Part shown: positions 10,931 through 21,432 of the stretch, piece by piece | How the letters are laid out: each line of letters begins with the position of its first letter | Numbering within the stretch: the stretch's first letter is position 1 | Assembly (NCBI GenBank): GCA_024196135.1 | Contig: JAMQCK010000041.1 | Span: forward strand, 79,863 to 143,862 | Length of the DNA stretch: 64,000 bases | Direction: 5' to 3' | Origin: Pleurotus ostreatus/Saccharomyces cerevisiae fusant | Taxonomy: Eukaryota > Opisthokonta | Program-made: the position numbers and the translations under genes | The notes under the pieces: model-generated | Seen by the model: only the letters and a program-made list of their open reading frames with translations | Told to the model about the DNA's origin: nothing | Databases searched by the model: none

Positions 10931-12227
10931 GTACGCCCTGTCTGCCCTCGTTCTACGCCAGTGTTCAATGAGATATACCCAGAAGCGACGCGCTCTTTCT
11001 TTGAATATACCTCACAATATTCGCTGAAAAATTTGGCTTCGTTCTAGTGGACTTGGACTTGAATCATCGTGTAATATTCGTCCTGTTACTCTGACATTGT
11101 ATTCCTTTCGATCCGCAACCGATACGTGTATAATGACCTCTTCGTGACGCACTCATGCAACAGCGTCCTATACCTTATATATCTTCTTCTCGTCCTTCTT
11201 GCCCGCTTGCTCATGGAGAGTACCGCTGATGTGATGGGTCCCGGTAGGTCTATGTCACGTGACTATCAGACGCGTGCCCGGGCCGCGGGTGTGCGAAGGA
11301 CGCTCTTGTCCGTCGCGTCCATCCGACCTGCGGTCGACTGGCGCGAACCTAGTGCACGAGATCATCTCTCCACTGCTGATCATGCCTCAGGCTTTCTTTA
11401 CTGTCATATCGGTGTCGAAGCTGGCGAAAAGCTATGTTCGTAGCGACAGAGGCCCTCGGCGCGCGACACGCGGAGAGCGAGTCGCATCTCATCAAGAATA
11501 CTATGCGTCTCATATCTATACGGTCTGATAAATCTCCCGACGCCCTCTGTCCTCCCCTTGAATACCCAAGGTTCATATGTCAATGGCGCGGACGAGTGGT
11601 CGACGCAAGTTGGCAATCTCGAGCAATCGAACGCCGTCTCCTCACAACTAAGGCAAGCTACATTCGATGGACATCTTCCTTCTGAAACTGCGCCTGAATA
11701 GCTCTGGCTAGCCCTTCTCAATCGCACTAATACTTCCGACTTGACGGAGGGTAGGGTAGATCAGCGTGCGCCATCGCCGCACGCTGACTATCTACCTTAA
11801 AAGTGTGATTCTTCGTCTTTGCTATGGATGACAATGACTGACAGTTCGCGAAGCACTCGTATGTCCGCGGCGGGCAATTCTTCACGGCATTGTCGGTGCC
11901 GTGATCCTTTCCACCCGCTCTCGGTTTTGACGGCTCGTACACCCCACCAGATAGCGGCTTGTAGGTACTGACCGTCCTCTTGTTGCTTTTCAGTGCAGTT
12001 GGCGTGCGATTGAAATACTTGAGGGTCACATACCGTCCACAACGCGACAAGCGGTCAATACCGACAAGCTCACGACTTTCCGTCTCTCGGTCGTCGTCCG
12101 TGTCGTAGAGGTCAACCGACAAACCGTCAACAAGGGAAAGTTTTAAGCATGGCGCGCGACGCCGACTGTATCAGAAGCCACCATTCCGAGGCGTTTCTGC
12201 AGAGTCCGCCCCACCTGGTCGCTCACA
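10931..12227. other. Intergenic, contains copy 1 of a short repeat
   Basis: No gene is supported. Frames around 11126-11727 on both strands lack domains. A segment starting at 11236 recurs near 15241. A TTTTAAG element sits about 87 bp before the next gene. Confidence 0.45.
11236..11264 (+). repeat. Short direct repeat, copy 1
   Basis: TGGGTCCCGGTAGGTC followed by TATGTCACGTGA matches the segment at 15241 (TGGGTCCCGGTAAGTC, then CACATCACATGA). About 70 bp further on, CTCTTGTCCGTCGCGT matches CTCTTGTCCGCCGCGT. The copies lie roughly 300 and 210 bp downstream of C2H2 genes 1 and 3. They are therefore probably remnants of the segmental duplication that spread these genes. Confidence 0.5.
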
Positions 12228-12884
12228 ATGCCCTCTTCTCCTCCATGGTACATGCGGCCGGACTACCTTGAAAAAACCATGTCGTCCTGGTCTCCAACAG
12301 ATATTGACTGGTCCGCGGTGTCTCTATGCCTTGCTCCTGAGCCTCAAAGGCGCGACAACAGCGGAGGTGCGAGAGAAAACACCGCTCAGCTTCTCATACT
12401 GACCTCGCCGTGCACCTGGACAGTCCATGGATCCATTAACTTGGTGCAGTTAGGAATCCGGCGAGATGTTCAACTCTCCGGACACGACGCCCCAGTTGAC
12501 GTGGCGATATACACCCTCCGTTCCCCCAGCGGGTCCCTCCCATCTAGCGCGGACCATGCTACCGGTGCAGGACCCAGCTCACCTTCTCGTCCGAACGTGT
12601 CCTCGCCCGCGCGGCGGAAGGATACGCTGGGACGGCGAAAGAAGAACTGCGAGCTCGTTCATTTATGTCCCATATGCGAGACTACGTTCACTCGAAAGTG
12701 GTCTCTCGAAGGTATGCCATGTGACTGTTCATCGTTCTTCCTGACGACGTATCCTGGCGCAGGCCATATAAAGGCGCACGATGACAAGAAGGAGTTCGCG
12801 TGCAAGATTCCGGGCTGCAAGGACAGGTTCAACACGAAGGCTCACCTCAAGAGTCACCTCAAGAACCGTCACCATGTTTCGTAG
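12228..12884 (+). CDS. Two-finger C2H2 zinc-finger protein (family member 2), about 182 aa
   Basis: Exons are 12228-12366, 12424-12711 and 12763-12884 (549 nt). The first intron is 57 nt long, has a TACTGAC branch site, and does not change the frame, so an unspliced 201-aa form would also be open. A basic stretch, ARRKDTLGRRKKN, precedes the fingers and may be a nuclear signal. Finger 1 is CPICETTFTRKWSLE plus GHIKAH across the intron (C-x2-C-x12-H-x3-H). Finger 2 is CKIPGCKDRFNTKAHLKSHL with NRH (C-x4-C-x12-H-x4-H). The protein ends five residues later. It is shorter than its relatives, and the N-terminal frame before 12500 is uncertain because another frame also reads well there. The finger exons are secure. 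Confidence 0.7.
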   Translation: MPSSPPWYMRPDYLEKTMSSWSPTDIDWSAVSLCLAPEPQRRDNSGGARENTAQLLILTSPCTWTVHGSINLVQLGIRRDVQLSGHDAPVDVAIYTLRSPSGSLPSSADHATGAGPSSPSRPNVSSPARRKDTLGRRKKNCELVHLCPICETTFTRKWSLEGMPCDCSSFFLTTYPGAGHIKAHDDKKEFACKIPGCKDRFNTKAHLKSHLKNRHHVS

Positions 12885-14120
12885 GGTGATAACATGCTTA
12901 CAGCGCGTCGTCGTTGTACTGCAGTCTTACGGCCTGCGTGGACGATTGCATTGCCTGTACCTCGTTGTTTCGTTCGGACTCTTTCCATCTGTATTTGTCC
13001 TTTCTTCTCTGCGAAGCTCTAAGTAGCTATCCGGCTATGGATGGAATTACCGTACTCTCAGTTCTCACGTCCGCGCGCGCAAACTCGAACTTGCGTGCTG
13101 GTCGCCCCGAATACTGTCACAAGGGCATGGAATTTGTGGCGCTGCCTTCTTCCTGACGGTCATGAAGATGATCATCACATTGTACCCATCGAGTTTTTGA
13201 CGCTCCTTTCACTGACCTACCCGTCGTCGCGATCGAGCGTCAACATCTCTGCTCTGCTAGGCTCCTCTTCTCTTGAATTTCGCGCGAGGTTTGCCCAGCC
13301 GCGTGCAACGTCTTCACAGTGGGCTCAGCCCAGCATCGACTGTACATATGGAGGTCCCGATGGTCAGTGGATATATCCACGTGCTGATTGTGATACTTCC
13401 GAGCTCCGACGTCTGAAGTCCGCCGACAGGCCCGAGAGAATTATGCCTTCTTCCACGCACGTCATTCGAATATATTGGTGGCCGGACCGGAACCTCCCCA
13501 GACTCGTGACAAGAGCGTCGAAGCGCCCGGCGCCTGGCCTCATCCTTGTATGTGTTGGGCTAAACATGCTTCGCGGCCTCGCTCCGTCTGACGCATTGCG
13601 CAGTACCGACATTCGTCAATCGCGCGTATCATGAGCCACGAGGTTGACGACTATTGAATGCCCACAAGCGCTTGTCGGGCCCCCTTCTTTGACCGTCAAT
13701 AGACTATTTTGATCCGTTGACGGCTAGGTTGTATGCCGTGATTCTCAGGACTCGCCATTGTCTGCACTTGCAATGCTGGTCGCGGAGCTCGTTGTCGGTC
13801 GGACCGCATATCGAGGTACGTTTGTTTCTTCAAGGTGTGTCTGCATCATGTTTGAGGCGTGGTTGGGGGGTGTTCCTTCCTCGTGGTCCTTCGAAGTGAG
13901 GCGTTGTCTGCTCGCTGTTGGCCTTTGACATTGACAAGCCTCCACCAGATATTCACAGCTGCACGGAACGCTACGCAGTGAACAGCTTTTAAGGACGCGG
14001 TCGTTCTGCTTAAAAGATGCCCGCCGCCCGCCAAAGATCATGCCTCGCACACCGATAACCTTTACGTAGGTGACCTCAACCTATGTTATCTTACGCGCGC
14101 TGACAATCCCCATTCCAAGC
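12885..14120. other. Intergenic, no supported gene
   Basis: A 197-codon plus frame (13041-13634) has no finger or other domain. It contains YGGPD, as does the N-terminus of C2H2 gene 3, which may be a trace of a lost copy. TTTTAAG lies at 13987. Confidence 0.4.
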
Positions 14121-15032
14121 ATGCAGCAATGCTCTGCTTATGGCGGTCCCGATAATCCTACTACGTCATGGGATTGCCAGCAAGGGCTTGGTACGTTCGA
14201 GTTGCTCAAGGGATCTTCAACCTCTGATATCCTGCTCGCAGTGTGGGAGCCCTCTCTAATCCCGGCGCTGCCAAATGAGTCCTATGGGTTGAGCGGCTAT
14301 ACGCTGGGAATGCCCTGGGATGAATATGACCCTGCGCCTGCGACATGCGGTAAGTCGCTTGCTCGTCCAAGACTTCCTAACGCCCTAACTCTTCGGGGCA
14401 GATTATACACGGGATTTCGAAAGTACACTGCCTAGTACGGTGCAGTGTACACCTGCCGCATCCATCCGCGATGTGCCTATCCCTTGCGATAGTCGGTCGA
14501 CGGATATGTCAATCACAGCCCCACTCTTTCCTACGGTCGCGAGCGATCCAAGCGTCGAGCGTCTCTCGCCCTGGCCTTCGCTCTACAACTGCGATCCCCT
14601 CATGGGCCCACGCGCCTGCCTTCTTCAGTCCCTTGGCGCGCCTCGTAAAGCCGCCAACTCTGACCCCACTCGTCTCGAAGTTGGCTCACAGGCGCAGACT
14701 GAGGCATCACGTAGGCGCCGGAATTCTTCATGTCCGTCACATCCCGCCTTTGTATGCGTGTTCTGCGGGAAGAATTTTACGCGGAAGATAAACCGCGACG
14801 GTCAGTGAGAAGCGGCCTTCACGAACCTCCGGCTAATCCTCGAGCAGATCACACACGTCGGCACCAAAATCTTCGGCGCTACAACTGCAACAAATCAGGA
14901 TGTCAGTCGCGCTTCAACACGAAGAACGATCTCGCTCGCCATGCTAGGCTAGTGCACGCGGTGGGTCATCAGGACCGGAAGTGCGTAACGTATCTTGGAC
15001 GTGAACTCTCCTCTTATCTCGCTCGCAGCTAA
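14121..15032 (+). CDS. Two-finger C2H2 zinc-finger protein (family member 3), 237 aa
   Basis: Exons are 14121-14190, 14242-14349, 14402-14800, 14848-14980 and 15029-15032 (714 nt). The last exon contributes one base of the final Asn codon plus the stop. The N-terminal 175 residues are Ser/Pro/Cys-containing and have no fold I recognise; a basic RRRRN precedes the fingers. Finger 1 is CVFCGKNFTRKINRD plus DHTRRH across the intron. Finger 2 is CNKSGCQSRFNTKNDLARHA with RLVH. All eight zinc ligands are present. A nuclear regulator is likely by family. The intron in finger 1 is phase 1 in the codon before the first His, identical to the other copies. Confidence 0.78.
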
Positions 15033-16183
15033 GATCATCCCTTGTTGCGGCTACGATGACGATTATATTGGGTGAATCAAAGTCCTGGGACAATGTACCG
15101 TAGATATATACTTGTAGCCTCATCGTATTTATACCATTAGTCTCCAGATACTGACTTGACCGCACGAACCAATGATGTCTTAATTGTCTCTTGTCTAAAT
15201 CCAAATCTGCGCGATTTTGAGCCAGCGGAAGCTGGTGCCAGTGGGTCCCGGTAAGTCCACATCACATGATCTCGGTGAAATCCGGGCGCTATCACTGTCA
15301 GCGCGTGCGTCGTCTGCCTCTTGTCCGCCGCGTTCACTGACCACAAGAGCTCAAGTCTCCTGCATGAACACTTCAGATTGAAATGGTACAAGAGCTATAC
15401 TTATTTGGCCTACCCATCTCGCCGACATGAGCCGCCCAATTGCGGTGGCGTTTCAGCGGCCAAGCCTTCACGCCCTCGTATGTCGCTGGCTGGCCGCATC
15501 AACGACCTATCTGCACCATTTCCTTGCGCCGAGTCTGACGTACTTCGAACAAACTGTCGACCATCTGCGCCAACTACCGCGACCTTGCCGCCATGTAGTG
15601 GGAGGATGACAACCGCTAGGCGCCCAGCGCTTATTCGCCCGCTACTACCGTCCCGCGATACTAAATCCCACGGCCTAAATTGCCTTACCTGAAGTGCCGA
15701 CAAGCAGTCAATACTGTATCGCCGCACGCCTAAGAACGAGCACGAGACGCGACTGAACTCGTCGGGCCCTCGAACCTCTCCAGCCGACAATGCCTGCGTT
15801 GACCGTCAAGTTGTCCGCGGGCACGCGAATACCTCGAAGATCAGCATATGAAAACCACGCCTCTCACACGCCGAAGCCTTTCATATCTTCATATCTAGGC
15901 TTCGTTGTCTGTCCAACTTGCGTCGCGGTTGTCCGTCCATTATCGTTGTCCGTCGCCATTGTCGCTCTTCGTTGTCGGTTTCTGCAGTCAAGTACGACGC
16001 ATAGTAGTGGATGTGGCAGCTGTCTGCGATGCTCCTTTCGTATAAATACTCATGCCCTGGAGACGGGATGGATACCCTCAGCAACATTAATACCCTCTGT
16101 GGATATAACACGATCTGTTGCTATTCTTTGCGTACGTGCCAGTATTCTACTTCGATTCTCTCATACTGATACATTGAATCAGC
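15033..16183. other. Intergenic, contains copy 2 of the short repeat
   Basis: No supported gene. Copy 2 of the repeat described at 11236 begins at 15241. TATAAATA at about 16041 lies 140 bp before the next frame. Confidence 0.45.
15241..15269 (+). repeat. Short direct repeat, copy 2
   Basis: This segment matches the one at 11236 over its first 16 bases with one difference, and then more loosely through ACATCACATGA. It is the downstream flank of C2H2 gene 3. Confidence 0.5.
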
Positions 16184-16960
16184 ATGCGCTCTTTCTCGAC
16201 CGATCGGCAATCCTCCGTCGACTGGGATCGTGCGGACCAACGTACGTCCAAATCATCCTTTTTTGTACTTTCTGCTAACTGTCAGCAGGCTCTCGCTCGT
16301 TCTCGCTGCCTTTGGCACTGGATTATTCTGCGTCACCACCAGGATATTCTTCTTCGTCTCTCGGATATTCGAGCACGTCCTCAAGCACCTCACTATCGTA
16401 CCCGCAAGCTCCCTCACCTTCACGCCACCAACCCTTCACTGCGAGCGCAACCTCTCCCTCAAGACAAGATAGACTGGATACCCGCTACCTTACGCTGCGG
16501 CCGCTCGAAGCGACCACCTTCGAGCCAGTCGGCTTGAACGAATCCTGGGAGTTAATTCCCTCGATGCCGCTGCAAAGCAGGACGGCCCCCGACGCAACTC
16601 GAGATGGAGCTGGTCCTCAATCGTCAGGAAACTGTCGGTCTCGTCGTGCTCGATGGATTGAGACGTCCAAGCGAAACGAACGACCTCAAAGGTGCGTAGC
16701 TGTCTGCTTCGAGCGCTGGTATCTTGCCTTTCTGACTTCTTCTTAGACTATGCTCGCCCCCACAAGCGCCGAAGATGTCCAAACTTGCGCGAATGCTTCG
16801 CCCGGCGCAACGTGAGGAGCAGTCTTGCTCTGCGGTGGACGCGTGTATTTCCTCAGGAGTCTCTTTGAATAGCGTCGGCACGGAAGAACGAAGAAGCAAG
16901 GAGGGATATGGGCTCGGCAGCCGAGCGCTATGCTTAGGTTCGCTCCCTCGACACATATAA
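16184..16960 (+). pseudogene. Eroded member of the C2H2 family, fingers lost
   Basis: Splicing 16184-16241, 16289-16691 and 16747-16960 leaves an open frame of 224 residues, Ser/Tyr/Pro-rich in the middle (YSSSSLGYSSTSSSTSLSY), with no zinc ligands. The intron layout matches the family. Read in the other frame, the last exon starts DYARPHKRRRCPNLRECFAR. This aligns with DHIRRH...CSKPGC...RF of the intact copies, with the first His changed to Tyr and the later histidines absent. I infer that a frameshift before the finger exon and later substitutions destroyed the fingers. It could still be expressed as a finger-less protein, so the pseudogene label is provisional. Confidence 0.4.
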
Positions 16961-17510
16961 TTGCATTTACTTAGAGCTACTTGCACTTTCTGTAGCTCAT
17001 CTACTCACGATTGTGGAACCGCTGGCTCGCTGACTCGGACGACTGGAATGAGCTATCATGATTGCTTCTTGGACATACTGTACAGCTGTCATTATATCGC
17101 AATCCAATGGAATCGAGGTCATTTACTCTCAACCATCTCCCCAGCGATAGACGGAGCGATCGGGCGAGACGCCGCTGACCTTGGTCATCTCTTTTGCTTC
17201 CGCCGGCCGGAACCAAATGATGTGGGTCCGCCTATTCGGGGATGCATCATAAGTACCTTATGGGGAAGGCCAAGCTTGTGGCGTTCGACGCAGCTCAGTC
17301 CTGACTTCCACATAACAGGGTTGCTTTCGACCGTTGGTCAGCACCGGCTCGAAGAAGGTGCTTGAACGGCCGTATGTAACACAAACATAGCGACTGTAGC
17401 GTGTTACTAGGCGCAGCGGAAGCAAATTAATTCGGGCTAGCAGCGGCGGCAGGATGTGGACCGCCGCGCGTTCGTCCTTTCCTCTCGCCTGTGGTATGAC
17501 CGTCAGGCGG
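16961..17510. other. Intergenic, nothing supported
   Basis: No coding signal was found. The stretch ends at the hairpin-row repeat that starts near 17521. Confidence 0.45.
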
Positions 17511-17520
17511 GCGGGGGATG

Positions 17521-17870
17521 GCAAAAAGTTCCCAGAGACACGCGTTATGCGCGCCTGACTGCACTATGCAGCCCTTGCCCTGCGTTATGCAGGACGGCAC
17601 CGCGTTATGCGGCGGGTCGCAGCTGCGTTATGCAGAGGACCTTAGCTGGGCTAAAGGTATGCATCAGGTCATTGACAGAGTCTTGGGTTAAATTCAGCCC
17701 CGAGGGTTACCAGCTAGCTGTGCCACGCTAGCGCACGGACGTATGAAGTTGTCGAGCAGCGTATCTTCAGCGCGGACGCCGGGCGGGTTGATCGTGGGAC
17801 CAGCCTTGACGTTGTGGGCGCTCAGTGTGATGTAATGTGATGGTGGGCAAATATCCCCGTAAGGTATAAG
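17521..17870 (+). repeat. Hairpin-row repeat, copy A (uninterrupted)
   Basis: Starting at GCAAAAAGTTCCC, five small hairpins follow. They are 17541-17553 (CGCG/CGCG), 17559-17571 (CTGC/GCAG), 17580-17592 (CTGC/GCAG), 17600-17612 (CCGC/GCGG) and 17623-17635 (CTGC/GCAG), mostly around a GTTAT loop. Then come CTGGGCTAAAGGTATGCA, CAGGTCATTGACAGAGTCTT, GTTAAATTCAGCCCCGAGGG, a run matching 33310-33420 in reverse, TTGACGTTGTGGG, GTGATG repeats and ATCCCCGTAAGG. Copies B (33.0-33.6 kb, inverted) and C (35.9 kb) match. Copy A retains the empty insertion site for the MITE found in copy B. The class of element is unknown; it may be a long terminal repeat or a non-autonomous transposon. Confidence 0.75.
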
Positions 17871-18543
17871 GTCCTCAACGCCGAGCAGACGAAGGCCTTC
17901 CGGATTACTCCTACGATCTACTGACCCATACAGACTTCACGCTAGGACTCGAACATGCTGCCATAATTCAGAACTCTCTGACGTTCGCGCCAGACGCAAC
18001 TTGTAGACGAGCTATTGATGCAGGTGTTCCATGTGTCCAGCTCTGCGCGCGGAAGTAGGACAGCGGGTCGCAGCGATAATCTTCCCATCAATTGAGAAAG
18101 ACAGCCCGTCTATTTCTTCTTGGAACTCTCATCCTAGATTAGCCGCCGGCTGCCCGACGACTTAGCCTGCGCAGCTGCGGCTCTGGCACCTCGTCGCTCC
18201 AGCCGGAATCGAGCACCCCATCATGCCGTCCTCTCCTCAGTCAGCGAGTGAATTCCTGCGCGTCTGGTCTTGCGGTTATCGTTCGCCTTCGGCCCCTCCG
18301 CCTTTAGCCGCGGGGCTCTCCACATCCATCCGCAGGCGCCGTGCCCTCCATTGCGATTTGAGCCGCCTACGCCCTCGCCCCTACCCCCATCTCCGTGTCC
18401 TCACACCTGCCTCCTTCTCCGTTTCCTCCCCGTACGCCGTTATTAGGCAATCCTCGTGTCGACCTCGAAAGACCCCGCAACGACCCCGGCGGCCGCAGGC
18501 TCAAAGTCGATCTTGACGTCGACCGCGCTCTCGAGGGGCCCCG

Positions 18544-18898
18544 TCAACGTCTCGACCCCCGCGCAATTCCCGCCTCCCCACCCGCTCCGCTCCCCGCCGC
18601 ATCCCCATCGCCGACCCCGCCGACCTCCGTGCGCGGGTGCCCGATAGCGTCTGAATCTGAGTGTTGGGCAACGCCCGCACCTGGATGTCCGAGGGCGTCC
18701 GCGCTCGGATGCCCACTAGCGATCCGCATTTCCCTCAGGGCCGCCAACCGCCGGGACCCCGCGAGCGATCTCGACCACCTCCGCGATGGCGTATCTAGAG
18801 CAGCGCCTACATGACCTATGACTCCTTGGTAGCTTGCTGCTGTATGGCACAGGTTGAATCGTCCGCGACAGCAGCCTCCTTCTTGTTGTCTCACCCAC
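18544..18898 (-). pseudogene. Broken duplicate of the low-complexity gene at 29.4-31.2 kb
   Basis: Minus-strand AIAEVVEIARGVPAVGGPEG aligns with AVAEVVENARGTTATDGEGK of the gene at 29424-31193. A TAG interrupts this frame at once. In a shifted frame SGHPSADALGHPGAG and DAIGHPRTE correspond to AGRPSADGDAGTRGAD and DAVGRPSAE. At DNA level the shared blocks include GTCGACCGCGCTCTCGA and TCTCGACCACCTCCGCGA. The piece covers only the N-terminal third of the parent region. It therefore looks like a truncated, frameshifted duplicate next to a repeat. Confidence 0.6.
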
Positions 18899-18899
18899 T

Positions 18900-21432
18900 C
18901 ATCAGGCGTCGACTCGACCACAGGCAACGCTTGCGCACGCGCCACACTGTGTCTCCTGGCAGCTAAATTTGACCGTGAAAAAGATGAAACACGTCTACGC
19001 ACATCGTCACCCTTAGAAAAGTCCTCCAGGCTTTCGGTAGCAACACTAAGCTGCTTGTACTGTTTGTCGACACCCTTCTGTCGGTACTTCTTCGTGCCCA
19101 AGCTGGCGACATTTCGCTGCACGATTGTCGCTCTCCGCATTACGCCTATGCTCGACGGATCTGAAGCTATTTTCGAGTTAAATCCGCCTCCCCTCGGAAT
19201 GACAAGCGACGTATCTTCTCACCCTTCACCTGCGGACATCTGGACTATTGCCTGTCCATCAGCCACCGTGCGTTGTCCCTAGATGATATCATGGTCAGAT
19301 GAACGCGATGGCACTCACGTACGCGCGCTCACCTTGAGGAGCGTGGCAGTGATCACCGCCGCGTCGCTGACCCTGGCGCATCACGCAAGTCCGACGCGCC
19401 ATCTTCAATCCAGCGCACAGCGCCATAGGGACTCGTAGCGGGAGCTCAAGACGACCCAGTTCACGATTGGTGATTTTATAATCCAGGTGATACACACAGA
19501 GGACTAGAACATAGAAGATACGGAGGCGGGTTTGAGTACTTCGGGAAGACGACGACAGCAAGTAAGGTACTGGGGACCGGTCCATGATGCAGTGGACAAA
19601 AAATTTAGTCTTCCGTTTGCTGGCGTTATCGAAGGCGTGCCCTCGATCGTGCCGGGACTCGGACAGCGTGAGCGAGGATTGAAAGCACAAGTCGCCCGCG
19701 GTCGAAAGCCGGTTGAGAAGGGCATCTGAGATGTAGAGATGGGTAAAGATTAGCTTAAGCGACAACAGGGCCAACGCAAAGCCAAAATCTGATATCCAGG
19801 AGAGACACTTCGCACCGCTCGCGATACAGTATGACGCCGATCTGTGGCCAAGTCGCCTCTATATGCCGAATGAGCGGAGATGCGGGTACGGTAAACGTAG
19901 GACGCACCTGAGAAGCTCCCCTCGTTTTCTGCGGCAGGTACCCTTGCGCGGTAGGGCCGAAGTTCGACGATAATCTGAAGATTCTGGACACCCTGTGGTT
20001 TGACCGTTCATCGGCGCGACTGAACTACATTGACAGGTTACGTGGAGCGATTACACGCGCGCAAATGTTGGCCAATTCATGAGAGAGTTGGCAAGATCGC
20101 AAGCCAATCCGTGGAGGTTACGACGACGGCGATGGCGGGACGGAGGCTGAAAGTACAAGGTGCGTGACGTGCCACGTAATTGCCAAACGGGGATGCACCC
20201 TCCGATATCACATCAATCACATTTGGACCCACAACGTCGACGCTAACTCCCACGCCCCTGTATCTCCGTTCTGCGTGCGCCAGAACTAACTGTCCACTGT
20301 TAACACCCAAGTTCACCCTTAGCACGCCATAGCAGCACCATACGCCACAGCCACCAAAGGTGTGCATCACGTGCGCTTAGCAGGACGGGTATATAACCAG
20401 GACGGCCATCTCCAGCAAAATCAGGCCGGTGAGGCAGCATGACCATCGTCTGCGTAAGTCCCCGGCTTAGATCTCCGAGCCAGCGCGTCGTCGAGGTCCC
20501 TCCTCAGGAGGTCTGCTATGCCATCGCATAGCCCCAGCAACCATCGTTGCTGGTATCCGGATAACCTATCTGGTTGTCTTGTCGTTGTCTTCAACGTCGT
20601 TGACTATCCGGAGCCGCAACGAGGCGCGGAGGCGCGAGGGGAGGGAGGAGTGGAGGGGAAGGGTGTCTTCCTGTTGCAGCGTGGAAGGGGGATATCTTGA
20701 CCGTCTTACTTATATTCAACGGACTCTCTTACTTACATCGTTTGTTCTTTGTGCAAGCGCAGTACGGGCGCGCGTCGCCGCAGAGCGCCTACTATCGTCA
20801 ACTTGCATATCTTTCTCCCTGACTCTCGTCTTTTCTTACCTACACTGGGTCGTCTACCAGGTCGGGAAGGACGTACTTTATATATACGCCGCATCGTGTT
20901 CGAAGCCGTGGGTCCACCAAATACATGTCCACCAAGTCAGCCCTTCGCCTCCGCTTCGATCCCTACTTCATCTTCCATGTCTGCGTAACTCAAAGCTACC
21001 GCGCATATTGTGTAGTATAGTACAATTCACGTCGAGGGTGCCTTGATAGATGGGACCGACGCTCGGACAATGATGCTCTCCGACTTGGATGGATCAACTC
21101 GGACTGCCGACTGAGCGCAAGCATGCACGGGTTTTCAACAATCCCGAGTCCAGCCCTGCCACTGATAGTCCATGCCATGTCTACACCATATACGATCAGG
21201 CTCTGGACGCGCCACCGACATCGCATGACCGGTGCGGCGCGCGGCATTCAATCTGGGCGCGACGGTCCAAGCGCTTGTTTGAAAAAAACTGTCTCCGCCG
21301 ATTGGCGGAACCCGAACTCCGTCCCCGACGTCGACGTCGACATCTTGCGTTCCCCGCCCCCGGACGCCCTGTCGTCCGCCACCACGCTCTCCTTCGCCTG
21401 CGCTGCAAGCTAGTCCTACCCGGCCGCGCTCG
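18900..21432. other. Intergenic with one repeat terminus, no supported gene
   Basis: Frames on both strands are short and patternless. A copy of the GTTGTGGGTCC repeat end lies at 20185-20235. The region from about 20400 to 21430 probably includes the promoter of the gene at 21433. A Pro/Ser-rich open stretch runs into that start codon without an upstream ATG. Confidence 0.45.
20185..20235 (-). repeat. Dispersed repeat terminus (GTTGTGGGTCC type)
   Basis: On the minus strand it reads GACGTTGTGGGTCCAAATGT, then GATTGATGTGATATCGG and GCATCCCCGTTTGG. The same order of blocks (GTTGTGGG, GTGATG runs, ATCCCCGTNNGG) ends copies A, B and C of the hairpin-row repeat. Here the hairpin part is missing. 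Confidence 0.6.
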
